Positions 1 to 6,923 of a stretch of 16,186 nucleotides of DNA are shown in pieces (within the stretch, counting starts at the first letter, position 1; each line of letters starts with the position of its first letter). Source of the stretch: Frankiaceae bacterium (GTDB lineage Bacteria > Actinomycetota > Actinomycetes > JADGOU01); assembly GCA_017882835.1 (NCBI GenBank), contig JADGOU010000029.1, positions 1 to 16,186 of the forward strand. Direction: 5' to 3'. The notes beneath the pieces are model-generated. The model was not told the origin of the DNA, ran no database searches, and saw nothing but the letters and a program-made list of their open reading frames with translations. Both the position numbers and the translations under genes were made by a program.

Positions 1-295
1 GGTCCTGGACTACCACGCCCCGACGCCGCTGAGCGCCGACAACCTGGCCGGGCACTGGATGTTCGGCCTGTCCGCCCGCCGGGTCCGGGATGTCATGGTG
101 GCCGGCGAGCTCGTCGTCGCCGACCGCCGCGCCACCCGGGTCGACCAGGACGCGCTGCTGGCCGAGATCAGCGCTGGGGCGAGCCGACTCTGGGACCGCC
201 TCGCCCACATTCCGCCCCACCCATTCACGCCCGACCCATTCACGCCCGACCCATTCACACCGGACCCATTCAGACCGGAAGGGCCCAGCAACTGA
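1..295 (+). CDS. ssnA: SsnA-type putative aminohydrolase, C-terminal fragment (5' end outside window)
   Basis: The first 97 codons seen (reading from base 2) are the end of a metal-dependent aminohydrolase of the amidohydrolase superfamily. The stretch with HAPTPL, NLAGHWMFGL and RDVMVAGELVV resembles the C-terminal end of SsnA proteins, where the TIM barrel closes and the small beta domain follows. The metal-binding residues lie upstream and cannot be checked. The last 26 or so residues are unusual: four PF(T/R)P units encoded by a 15-base tandem repeat. The stop TGA (293-295) shares one base with the ATG of the next gene, so the two are probably translationally coupled. In purine-degradation clusters SsnA is thought to hydrolyse a purine-derived ring, but its substrate here is inferred only from neighbours. 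Another amidohydrolase subtype is possible because only the tail is visible. Confidence 0.75.
   Translation, partial: VLDYHAPTPLSADNLAGHWMFGLSARRVRDVMVAGELVVADRRATRVDQDALLAEISAGASRLWDRLAHIPPHPFTPDPFTPDPFTPDPFRPEGPSN
219..278 (+). repeat. 15-bp tandem repeat, four units, inside the SsnA C-terminus
   Basis: Four head-to-tail 15-base units begin at 219, 234, 249 and 264 with consensus ACCCATTCACGCCCG. The first two are identical and the last two differ by a few substitutions. The length is a multiple of three, so the reading frame is kept. The repeat encodes a proline-rich tail (PFTPD, PFTPD, PFTPD, PFRPE) just before the stop codon. It probably arose by slippage and may vary in copy number between strains. 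Confidence 0.9.
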
Positions 296-1314
296 TGGCC
301 GTCACCAGCACCGGGCGCATGGCGCTCTACCTGCAGGACAAGCACCCGATCCGCGCAGGCATGGACTACGTCCGGTACGCCGAGGAGCGCGGCTTCGAGG
401 CGGTGTGGCAGGCCGAGTCCCGGCTGGTCCGGGAGGCGACCGTGCCGATGGCCGCGTTCGCCGCGGTCACCGAGCGAATCAAGGTCGGCTCCGGCGTCAT
501 CCCGATCTGGACCCGTAATGTCGGCCTGCTGGCGGCGACCTTCTCGACGCTGGACGAGCTGGCGCCCGGCCGGGTGATGCTCGGGCTCGGCGCCTGGTGG
601 GAGCCGCTGGCCTCGAAGGTCGGCGTGGACCGGCGCAAGCCGCTGCGCGCCATGCGCGAGGTCGTCGAGGCGACCCGCCGGCTGCTGGCGATGGAGCGGG
701 TCAGCTACGACGGCGAGTTCGTCCACCTCGACGACGTCGAGATCGACATCGTGCACGGCGACCGGTCGCCGAAGAAGGTGCCGATCTACATCGGCGCGAC
801 CGGCATGAAGATGATGGAGCTGGCCGGTGAGATCGCCGACGGCGCCGTGCTCAACTACATGGTCAGCCCGAAGTACAACGCTGAGGCGATGGCGGCGCTG
901 GCGGCCGGAGCCGAGCGCGCCGGGCGCTCGGTCACCGACATCGACCGGCCGCAGCTGGTGGTCTGCTCCATGGACCCCGACCGCGAGGTGGCGCTCGACC
1001 GCGCCCGAGAGCTGCTGACGCAGTACCTCGGCCAGCAGCCGCACATCATGAAGGCCAGCGGGGTCGACCAGGCGCTGATCGACGAGATCGGCAAGGTCCT
1101 GACCTGGCCGGCCAGCGAAGACGACATCCGCAAGGCCATGCGCCTCGTCCCGGACGAGGCCGTGCAGATGATCTCTGCCTCCGGCACGCCGGCAGAGTGC
1201 ACGGCGAAGGTCCAGTCCTACATCGACGCGGGCGCCACCTGCCCGATCCTCTATCCGCTGGGAGACGACGTGCGGCTCATGATCGACACGTTCGCGCCGG
1301 AGACCGGCCAGTGA
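295..1314 (+). CDS. LLM class flavin/F420-dependent oxidoreductase (Mer-like)
   Basis: This 339-residue protein has the luciferase-like monooxygenase fold and is close in layout to the 5,10-methylenetetrahydromethanopterin reductase branch. Visible family features are the strand-helix segment GVIPIWTRN followed by TLDELAPGRVMLGLGAW (residues 67-101) and the VPIYIGATGMKMMELAGE segment (162-179), followed by ADGAVLN. Length is normal for the family. The ATG at 295 overlaps the preceding stop (TGATG), and a GGAAGGG lies 11 bases upstream. Family members use reduced F420 or FMN to reduce or oxidise small molecules in the cytoplasm. The cofactor cannot be decided by eye. Its place between ssnA and the ammonia-lyase suggests a redox step on a purine-derived intermediate, possibly the reduction done by other enzymes in enterobacterial clusters. 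That role is inference. Confidence 0.85.
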   Translation: MAVTSTGRMALYLQDKHPIRAGMDYVRYAEERGFEAVWQAESRLVREATVPMAAFAAVTERIKVGSGVIPIWTRNVGLLAATFSTLDELAPGRVMLGLGAWWEPLASKVGVDRRKPLRAMREVVEATRRLLAMERVSYDGEFVHLDDVEIDIVHGDRSPKKVPIYIGATGMKMMELAGEIADGAVLNYMVSPKYNAEAMAALAAGAERAGRSVTDIDRPQLVVCSMDPDREVALDRARELLTQYLGQQPHIMKASGVDQALIDEIGKVLTWPASEDDIRKAMRLVPDEAVQMISASGTPAECTAKVQSYIDAGATCPILYPLGDDVRLMIDTFAPETGQ

Positions 1315-2495
1315 CCGGACGGTTCGCCATCTCGACCGGGGACACCCTGGCCGTTGACGGCGGCGCGCATACCCGCGACCCGCTGGAGTTCCATCGCAAG
1401 CTGCCCGGCTACCGGCCGACCCCGCTGCTGACCGCCCCCTCGCTGGCTACCTCGCTCGGGGTCGCCGAGGTACTCGTCAAGGATGAGTCCAGCCGGCTGG
1501 GGCTGCCGGCGTTCAAGATACTGGGCGCGTCCTGGGCGGCGTACCGGGCAGTGGTGGACCGCCTCGGCGGCGAGATCGAGCCGTGGTCAACGGTGGCGGA
1601 GCTGGCCGAGCGGGTCACTTCGCTCAAGCCGTTCAAGCTGGCCGCGGCGACCGACGGCAACCACGGCCGGGCAGTGGCCAGGATGGCGGCACTGATGGGG
1701 TTCGACGCCGACATCTACGTGCCGGCCGGAACGGCCCAGGCCCGCGTCGACGGGATCGACAGCGAAGGTGCCTCCTGCACCGTCGTCGACGGCAACTACG
1801 ACGACGCGATCGCCCGCTCCGCGAAGGAGGCCGGCGAGCGGTGCCTGGTCATCTCGGACACGTCCTGGCCGGGCTACGTCGACATCCCGACCTGGGTGAT
1901 CGAGGGGTACGGCAGCATCCTCTGGGAGGTCGAGGACCAGCTGGCCGAGCGAGGCGATGCCACGCCGGACATCGTCGTGGTCCAGATGGGCGTCGGCGCC
2001 CTGGCCGCCGCGGTCTGCGGGCACTACCGGCGCGCGGACGCGCCCAGCCGTCCCCGGCTGCTGGGGGTCGAGCCGCTGTCCGCCGACTGCATCTTGGAGT
2101 CGGTGGAGGCCGGCGAGATCACCACCATCGACAGTGCCCAGGACTCCATCATGGCCGGCCTCAACTGTGGTACGCCGTCCCTGCTGGCCTGGCCGCTGGT
2201 CTCGACAGCCATCGACGTCTACGTCGCCGTCGACGACGACCGGGCGCGCGAAGGCATGCGCCAGCTCGCCTCGGCCGGCGTGGTCGCCGGTGAGACCGGG
2301 GCCGCCGGGTTGGCCGGCTTGATCGAGCTGACCCAGTCGGCCGACGCGGAGCCGGCGCGCAAGGCGCTGGGGCTAGACGAGTCCAGCCGGGTGCTCGTGC
2401 TGTCCACCGAGGGGGCGACCGACCCGGAGGCCTACGAGCAGATCGTGGGCCGCCCGCAGCAGGCCGTTGCCAGCTCGAGCGTGCCGACGACCTGA
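1311..2495 (+). CDS. dpaL: diaminopropionate ammonia-lyase (YgeX/DpaL family)
   Basis: The 394-residue product is a fold-type II PLP enzyme. The segment KDESSRLGLPAFKILGASW carries the Schiff-base lysine at K69. TDGNHGRAVA (residues 114-123) and SDTSWPGYVDIPTW (182-195) match signature stretches of E. coli diaminopropionate ammonia-lyase; D115 and D183 line up with the aspartates implicated in deprotonating the two isomers there. A late GETGAAGL segment (327-334) fits the phosphate-side loop. The family converts 2,3-diaminopropionate to pyruvate and two ammonia. The frame is open from 1197, but I chose GTG at 1311 because it overlaps the upstream TGA (GTGA) and gives the family N-terminus; a longer start would overlap the LLM gene by over 100 bases. 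Neighbours suggest a terminal step of purine breakdown. Confidence 0.9.
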   Translation: MTGRFAISTGDTLAVDGGAHTRDPLEFHRKLPGYRPTPLLTAPSLATSLGVAEVLVKDESSRLGLPAFKILGASWAAYRAVVDRLGGEIEPWSTVAELAERVTSLKPFKLAAATDGNHGRAVARMAALMGFDADIYVPAGTAQARVDGIDSEGASCTVVDGNYDDAIARSAKEAGERCLVISDTSWPGYVDIPTWVIEGYGSILWEVEDQLAERGDATPDIVVVQMGVGALAAAVCGHYRRADAPSRPRLLGVEPLSADCILESVEAGEITTIDSAQDSIMAGLNCGTPSLLAWPLVSTAIDVYVAVDDDRAREGMRQLASAGVVAGETGAAGLAGLIELTQSADAEPARKALGLDESSRVLVLSTEGATDPEAYEQIVGRPQQAVASSSVPTT

Positions 2496-2501
2496 GCCGT
2501 T

Positions 2502-2532
2502 CCGATCCACTTACCCGGCGGGACCGATCCAC
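2502..2532 (+). repeat. Two CCGATCCAC direct repeats in the lyase/carbamoyltransferase gap
   Basis: CCGATCCAC occurs at 2502-2510 and again at 2524-2532, with starts 22 bases apart, about two DNA turns. They sit in the 86-base gap between the ammonia-lyase and the first carbamoyltransferase, the longest gap inside the operon. They could be a regulator site or a chance repeat. I see no clear promoter or terminator in this gap. Confidence 0.4.
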
Positions 2533-2568
2533 GCCCCGCCCCGGATCGACACCGATGCCAACGGGCAG

Positions 2569-2574
2569 AAGGAG
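2569..2574 (+). promoter_or_regulatory. Ribosome binding site deciding the start of the ATCase-like gene
   Basis: AAGGAG lies 7 bases before the ATG at 2582. This favours that start over the in-frame ATG at 2555, which would place the ribosome site inside the coding sequence. Confidence 0.75.
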
Positions 2575-2581
2575 TTTCTTC

Positions 2582-3535
2582 ATGCGCAGCTTCGCCGGCA
2601 GGGACATCCTGTCGTTGAAAGAGTTCGAGCGGGACGAGTACTTCCAGGTCTTCGAGGTCTGCGAGCGGCTCAAGCACTACGCCCGCGACCGGCACAATGG
2701 TGATCTGCTCAAGGACAAGACGCTGCTGACGGCGTTCTACCAGCCGAGCACCCGGACCCGACTAGCCACCGAGGCCGGCATGCACCGTCTCGGCGGGCAC
2801 GTCCTGGGCTTCTCCGACGCGAAGATGACCCGCGCGGGGGACTTCTACCAGGAGAGCATCAAGGACACCGTCCATATGCTGGAGTACTACGGCGATGTCA
2901 TCGCGATGCGCCACTTCCAGCAGGGTGCCCCGCGGGAGGCGGCCAAGTGGGCCTCCGTCCCCGTCATCAACTGCGGCGACGGTTGGGGCGAGCACCCCAC
3001 CCAGGTCTTGACCGACCTCTACACCACCTGGAAGCACAAGGGGACGCTGGACGGGCTGCGATTCCTCTGCGTCGGTGACATGCGGATGCGCACCATGCAC
3101 TCAATCCTGTACGCCGCCGCCCAGTTCGATATCCAGGCCGACCTGGTCTGCCCCCCGGAGATGTCGCTGCTGGACGAGTTCAAGGCCGAGCTGGCGGAGC
3201 GCAACGTCACCTACCGCGAGATGGAGTCGGTCGAGGACTGCATCGCCGACGCCGACGTCATCTACATGGAGCCGGTCGTCCAAGCCGACTACACCAAGTC
3301 GCGCGACGAGGGTGGCGAGGACAAGGGCCTGACTCCCGCGGCGTACCAGGTGACCCGGGAGCTGATGCGCGCCCAGGCCAAGCGCGACTCGATCATCTTG
3401 CACTCGCTGCCGCGGATGGACGAGCTGCCGGCGGACGTGGACAACACCCGGCACGCCCGCTACTGGTTCGAGGCGTTCAACGGGGTCGTCATGCGGATGG
3501 CGTTGCTGGCGCTGGTCCTCGGCGCGGTCGAGTAG
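2582..3535 (+). CDS. aspartate-carbamoyltransferase-like transcarbamylase, probably non-aspartate substrate
   Basis: The 317-residue protein is a full-length transcarbamylase. It has the carbamoyl-phosphate motif STRTR (residues 56-60), the HPTQ motif (138-141) and a C-terminal HSLPRMDELP (274-283), a variant of the HPLPRVDE seen in PyrB, followed by FEAFNGVVMRMALLALVLG. Where catalytic PyrB proteins carry a TRVQ-type segment, whose Arg and Gln bind the aspartate carboxylate, this protein reads YMEPVVQ (228-234), so that arginine is missing. It is therefore probably not a biosynthetic aspartate carbamoyltransferase. No other pyrimidine gene is nearby. Together with the following YgeW homologue and carbamate kinase, it may run in the phosphorolytic direction on a ureido compound, giving carbamoyl phosphate. 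Fold assignment is firm; substrate is inference. Confidence 0.85.
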   Translation: MRSFAGRDILSLKEFERDEYFQVFEVCERLKHYARDRHNGDLLKDKTLLTAFYQPSTRTRLATEAGMHRLGGHVLGFSDAKMTRAGDFYQESIKDTVHMLEYYGDVIAMRHFQQGAPREAAKWASVPVINCGDGWGEHPTQVLTDLYTTWKHKGTLDGLRFLCVGDMRMRTMHSILYAAAQFDIQADLVCPPEMSLLDEFKAELAERNVTYREMESVEDCIADADVIYMEPVVQADYTKSRDEGGEDKGLTPAAYQVTRELMRAQAKRDSIILHSLPRMDELPADVDNTRHARYWFEAFNGVVMRMALLALVLGAVE

Positions 3536-3539
3536 GAGG
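3534..3539 (+). promoter_or_regulatory. Ribosome binding site overlapping the previous stop codon
   Basis: AGGAGG shares bases with the TAG stop of the ATCase-like gene (3533-3535) and sits 7 bases before the ATG at 3547. It fixes the start of the YgeW-like gene and links translation of the two carbamoyltransferases. Confidence 0.8.
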
Positions 3540-3546
3540 CGAACCC

Positions 3547-4524
3547 ATGCAGACCCATCTTCGCGGCCGCGACCTGATCACCCTGCAGGAGTGGACGAAA
3601 GACGAGATTGACACGCTGCTCGATGTCGCCTTCATGCTCAAGCGCGAGCGCGCGCTGGGGCGGGCACACCCGATCCTGCGGGACAAGGTGCTGGCCATGC
3701 TGTTCTTCTTCGCCAGCACCCGGACCCGGGCCTCGTTCGAGGCCGGGATGGCACAGCTCGGCGGGCACGCCCAGTTCATCGAGAGCCGCACCACCCAGAT
3801 CTCGCACGGGGACACCGCCACCGAGATCGGGGAGATCATGGGCCGCTACAACGACGGCATCGCCATCCGGCAGGTCGACTGGGGCGTCGGCAACGGCTAC
3901 ATCCGTGACGTCGCCGCCGCCAGCCGAGTGCCGGTGCTCAACATGCAGTGCGACATCTACCACCCGCACCAGGCGTTGGCCGACCTGATGACCATCATCG
4001 AGCGGTTCGGTGACCCGCGCGGCAAGTCGGCCACGGTCAGTTGGGCGTACGCCGCCAGCTACCAGAAGCCGATGAGCGTGCCGCAGAGCCTGGCCCTGTT
4101 GCTGCCGCGCTTCGGCATGAACGTCCGGCTGGTGCACCCGCCGGAGTTTCGACTCATGCCGGAGATCCTCGAGCAGGCCGAGGACAACGCCAAGCGTGGG
4201 CACGGCAGCTTCGAGATCATGGACGACTTCGAGGCCGGGGTCACCGACACCGACGTCTTCTACGCCAAGAGCTGGGGCGCCATGCTCACCACCACCGACG
4301 AGGGCGAGGGGGCGGCGATCATTGACAAGTACCCGGACTGGATCGCCGACGAGCGGCGGATGGGGATGGCGCACGAGGACGCCATCTACATGCACCCGCT
4401 GCCCGCCGACCGCGGCGTCGAAGTGGCGGATGCGGTCATCGACGGCCCGCACTCCGTGGTCTTCGACCAGGCCGAGAACCGCCTGCACGGCCAGAAGGCC
4501 GTGATGGCGCTCACGATGAACTGA
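3547..4524 (+). CDS. ygeW: knotted carbamoyltransferase, YgeW family
   Basis: The 325-residue protein has the carbamoyl-phosphate motif STRTR (residues 57-61), HPHQALADL (139-147), and a C-terminal HPLPADRGVEVADAVIDG (283-300) followed by AENRLHGQKAVMAL. These features, with KSWG (241-244), match the YgeW/knotted transcarbamylase group rather than ornithine carbamoyltransferase proper, which has an HCLP motif. It appears shorter than E. coli YgeW as I recall it (close to 400 residues). YgeW proteins occur with ygeX, ssnA and carbamate kinase in purine-catabolic clusters and are thought to transfer a carbamoyl group from a ureido intermediate to phosphate. The gene starts 11 bases after the ATCase-like gene and is followed by carbamate kinase, which would use carbamoyl phosphate. 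Exact substrate is not readable from sequence. Confidence 0.88.
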   Translation: MQTHLRGRDLITLQEWTKDEIDTLLDVAFMLKRERALGRAHPILRDKVLAMLFFFASTRTRASFEAGMAQLGGHAQFIESRTTQISHGDTATEIGEIMGRYNDGIAIRQVDWGVGNGYIRDVAAASRVPVLNMQCDIYHPHQALADLMTIIERFGDPRGKSATVSWAYAASYQKPMSVPQSLALLLPRFGMNVRLVHPPEFRLMPEILEQAEDNAKRGHGSFEIMDDFEAGVTDTDVFYAKSWGAMLTTTDEGEGAAIIDKYPDWIADERRMGMAHEDAIYMHPLPADRGVEVADAVIDGPHSVVFDQAENRLHGQKAVMALTMN

Positions 4525-4583
4525 CGAGGAGACACTGACCTGACGAGGAGACACTGACCTGACGAGGAGACACGAGGAGACAC
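4522..4583 (+). repeat. Tandem repeat carrying four consecutive Shine-Dalgarno sequences
   Basis: A 19-base unit, TGACGAGGAGACACTGACC, occurs at 4522-4540 and identically at 4541-4559. It is followed by a partial copy (4560-4573) and a further GAGGAGACAC (4574-4583). GAGGAG appears at 4526, 4545, 4564 and 4574; the last is 8 bases before the carbamate kinase ATG. The first unit begins with the TGA stop of ygeW. The array nearly fills the space between the genes and could raise ribosome loading or vary in copy number. Confidence 0.9.
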
Positions 4584-4587
4584 CGAC

Positions 4588-5538
4588 ATGGGCGACCGGA
4601 CCGCCATCGTAGCGATCGGCGGCAACTCGCTGATCAAGGACAAGATGCACGAGTCCGTGCGGGACCAGTACATCGCGGCGCACGAGACGTCCCAGCACAT
4701 CGCCTCCATGATCGAGCAGGGGTGGGACGTCGTGATCGGGCACGGCAACGGCCCACAGGTTGGCTTCATCCTGCGACGCTCGGAGCTGGCCGCCCATGAG
4801 CTGCACGAGATACCGCTAGACGTCTGCGGTGCCGACTCCCAGGGCGCCATCGGGTATGCGCTGGCCCAGAACCTGCAGAACGAGCTGCGCCGGCGTGGCA
4901 TCAGCAAGCCGGTGGCCGCGGTCGTCACCCAGACCGAGGTCGCTCGCGACGACCCCGCCTTCGCCGACCCGAGCAAGCCGATCGGCTCCTTCATGGACGC
5001 CGCCGAGGCCAAGCGCCGGCGGACCCAGGACGGCTGGGACCTGGTCGAGGACGCCAACCGCGGCTACCGACGGGTGGTGGCCTCGCCGCGGCCGGTGCGC
5101 ATCGTCGAGCTCGACGCCATCAGGACGCTCACCGACGCGGGGACTGTCGTGATCGGCATCGGCGGCGGCGGCATTCCCGTCGTTGCCAACGCCGACGGCG
5201 ACCTCGAAGGGGTAGCCGCGGTCATCGACAAGGACCTCGGCTGCTCCCTGCTCGCTCAACAGCTCGGTGCGGAGTTGTTCCTCATCACCACCGCGGTGGA
5301 GAAGGTCGCGCTGAACTTCGGCCAGCCGGACGAGGTCTGGCTGGACCACCTGACGCTGGCCGAGGCCAAGCAACACCTGGCCGAAGGCACGCACTTCGCC
5401 CGGGGCAGCATGAAGCCGAAGATCGAGTCGGTCATCGAGTACCTGGAAGGCGGCGGCACCGAGGCGGTCATCACCAATCCGGAGAACATGGCGCGCGCGC
5501 TGGCCGGGGACACCGGGACCCGGTTCACCCGGGACTGA
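4588..5538 (+). CDS. arcC: carbamate kinase
   Basis: The 316-residue product has the length and motifs of carbamate kinases of the amino-acid-kinase fold: AIGGNSL near the start (residues 9-15), GHGNGPQVG (51-59), GIGGGGIPV (190-198), VIDKDLGCSLLA (212-223) and GSMKPKIE (273-280). The enzyme transfers the phosphate of carbamoyl phosphate to ADP, giving ATP, ammonia and CO2. No arginine deiminase or antiporter gene is present, so this is not an arginine deiminase operon. The carbamoyl phosphate more likely comes from the two upstream carbamoyltransferases. It would be the energy-yielding step of the pathway. The start ATG is preceded by an unusual array of four GAGGAG sites. Confidence 0.95.
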   Translation: MGDRTAIVAIGGNSLIKDKMHESVRDQYIAAHETSQHIASMIEQGWDVVIGHGNGPQVGFILRRSELAAHELHEIPLDVCGADSQGAIGYALAQNLQNELRRRGISKPVAAVVTQTEVARDDPAFADPSKPIGSFMDAAEAKRRRTQDGWDLVEDANRGYRRVVASPRPVRIVELDAIRTLTDAGTVVIGIGGGGIPVVANADGDLEGVAAVIDKDLGCSLLAQQLGAELFLITTAVEKVALNFGQPDEVWLDHLTLAEAKQHLAEGTHFARGSMKPKIESVIEYLEGGGTEAVITNPENMARALAGDTGTRFTRD

Positions 5539-5581
5539 TCGCCCGGACCGAGGGCATCGCGCAGGCGAAGAGAGGTAGATC

Positions 5582-6448
5582 GTGGACTTCCTGCAGCCGC
5601 GGAGCTGGTCGGACGCGCTGGCGGCCAAGACAAACCGGCCCGACGCCCAGCCGCTGGCCGGGGGCACCGACGTGCTGGTCGACCTGAACTTCGATCGGCA
5701 TCGGCCCGCGGCGCTGCTCGACCTCGGCCGCATCGGTGAGCTGGCCGGCTGGAGCCGAGACGACGACGCGCTGCGCCTCGGCGCCGGGCTCACCTACACG
5801 ATCGCCGCGGCCGAGCTCGTCGATGACCTGCCCGGCCTGGCGATGGCGGCCCGCACCGTGGGGTCGCCGCAGATCCGCAACCGCGGCACGATCGGCGGCA
5901 ACCTCGGGTCCGCCTCGCCGGCCGGAGACGCACACCCACCGCTGCTGGCGGCCGGGGCCGAGGTGGAGCTCGCCTCGGCCGCCGGCAGTCGGCGGGTGCC
6001 GATCCGCGAGTTCTTTCTCGGGCCCAAGCGCAACGCCTTGGCGCCCGACGAGCTGATCGCCGCCGTGCTCGTTCCCCGGGCCACCGGGCCGCAGCAGTTC
6101 GCCAAGGTCGGCACCCGCAACGCCATGGTGATCGCTGTCTGCTCGTTTGCGCTGGCGCTGCACCCGGACCATCAGCGGGTGGGCACCGGCATCGGGTCTG
6201 CCGGCCCGGTGCCCCTGGTCGCCGACGACGCCGAGTGCTTCTGTGAAGGCGCGCTGGCGGAGTCGGACCTGTGGTCGACTCGGGCGGCGATCGAGGAGTC
6301 AACGCGGCGGAGGTTCGGGGAGCTGGTCGCCGCCGCCGCCCGGCCGATCGACGACGTCCGCGGCAGCGCGGCGTACCGCTCGCATGCCCTGTCCGTGTTG
6401 GCCGCCCGCGCGCTGGGTTGGGCCTGGGCGGACTATCGGAGGAGCTGA
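5582..6448 (+). CDS. xdhB: xanthine dehydrogenase family, FAD-binding subunit
   Basis: The 288-residue protein is the medium subunit of a molybdenum hydroxylase (XdhB/CoxM type). The FAD motif PLAGGTDVLVDLN is at residues 24-36, and the second flavin-contact stretch IRNRGTIGGNLGSASPAGD is at 98-116, followed by the usual C-terminal domain. It passes electrons between the iron-sulfur subunit and an external acceptor such as NAD. The GTG start at 5582 is supported by GAGAGG 6 bases upstream. The gene follows carbamate kinase by 43 bases and ends one base before the 2Fe-2S subunit, giving the order FAD, Fe-S, Mo. Confidence 0.92.
   Translation: MDFLQPRSWSDALAAKTNRPDAQPLAGGTDVLVDLNFDRHRPAALLDLGRIGELAGWSRDDDALRLGAGLTYTIAAAELVDDLPGLAMAARTVGSPQIRNRGTIGGNLGSASPAGDAHPPLLAAGAEVELASAAGSRRVPIREFFLGPKRNALAPDELIAAVLVPRATGPQQFAKVGTRNAMVIAVCSFALALHPDHQRVGTGIGSAGPVPLVADDAECFCEGALAESDLWSTRAAIEESTRRRFGELVAAAARPIDDVRGSAAYRSHALSVLAARALGWAWADYRRS
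6438..6444 (+). promoter_or_regulatory. Ribosome binding site for the 2Fe-2S subunit
   Basis: GGAGGAG is located inside the last codons of the FAD subunit, 5 bases before the ATG at 6450. This identifies the real start within a reading frame that is open far upstream. Confidence 0.8.
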
Positions 6449-6449
6449 C

Positions 6450-6923
6450 ATGCAGCTGCACTGCAAGGTGAACGGCGAGCCCCGGGAGGCCGACGGGGTC
6501 TGGGAGGGCGAGAGCCTGCTCTATGTGCTGCGCGAGCGGCTCGGGCTCCCCGGCTCGAAGAACGCCTGCGAACAAGGCGAGTGTGGCTCCTGCTCGGTCT
6601 ACCTGGACGGCACGCTGGTCTGCGCCTGCCTGGTCGCGGCCGGCCAGGCCGAGGGCGCTCGCATCGAGACAGTGGAGGGACTCGCCGACGGCGACATCCT
6701 GCATCCGGTGCAGCAGGCGTACGTCGCGGCCGGAGCGGTCCAGTGCGGATTCTGTACGCCGGGGCTGATCATGGCCACGCATGACCTGCTCCGGCGGATC
6801 TCGGCACCGACCGACGTAGCGATCCGCGAGGCCTTGGCCGGCAACCTGTGTCGCTGCACCGGCTACGAGAAGATCCTCGACGCCGTCCGGATGGCCGCCG
6901 CGAACGCGCGAGTTGGCGAGTGA
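6450..6923 (+). CDS. xdhC: xanthine dehydrogenase family, 2Fe-2S subunit
   Basis: The 157-residue small subunit has both expected clusters. The N-terminal plant-ferredoxin-type cluster has C40, C45, C48 and C60 (spacing C-X4-C-X2-C-X11-C). The C-terminal helical [2Fe-2S] domain has C99, C102, C134 and C136 in QCGFCTPG and LCRCTGYE. All eight ligands are intact. It carries electrons between the molybdenum and FAD subunits. The frame is open from 6147, but ATG 6450 with its GGAGGAG site gives the standard N-terminus. The stop TGA overlaps the next ATG by one base (TGATG). Confidence 0.94.
   Translation: MQLHCKVNGEPREADGVWEGESLLYVLRERLGLPGSKNACEQGECGSCSVYLDGTLVCACLVAAGQAEGARIETVEGLADGDILHPVQQAYVAAGAVQCGFCTPGLIMATHDLLRRISAPTDVAIREALAGNLCRCTGYEKILDAVRMAAANARVGE

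Noticed and set aside
2555..2581. Upstream ATG start for the ATCase-like gene
   Set aside because: The AAGGAG at 2569-2574 would fall inside the coding region; the ATG at 2582 is ideally spaced and gives the family N-terminus.
3460..4806. 448-codon open frame on the minus strand
   Set aside because: It lies antisense to ygeW and the start of arcC, whose motifs and ribosome sites are clear. Its translation is low-complexity and typical of a high-GC mirror frame.
4588..5538. Arginine deiminase pathway reading of carbamoyltransferase plus carbamate kinase
   Set aside because: There is no arginine deiminase or arginine/ornithine antiporter. The transcarbamylase is YgeW-type with HPLPAD rather than the HCLP of ornithine carbamoyltransferase.
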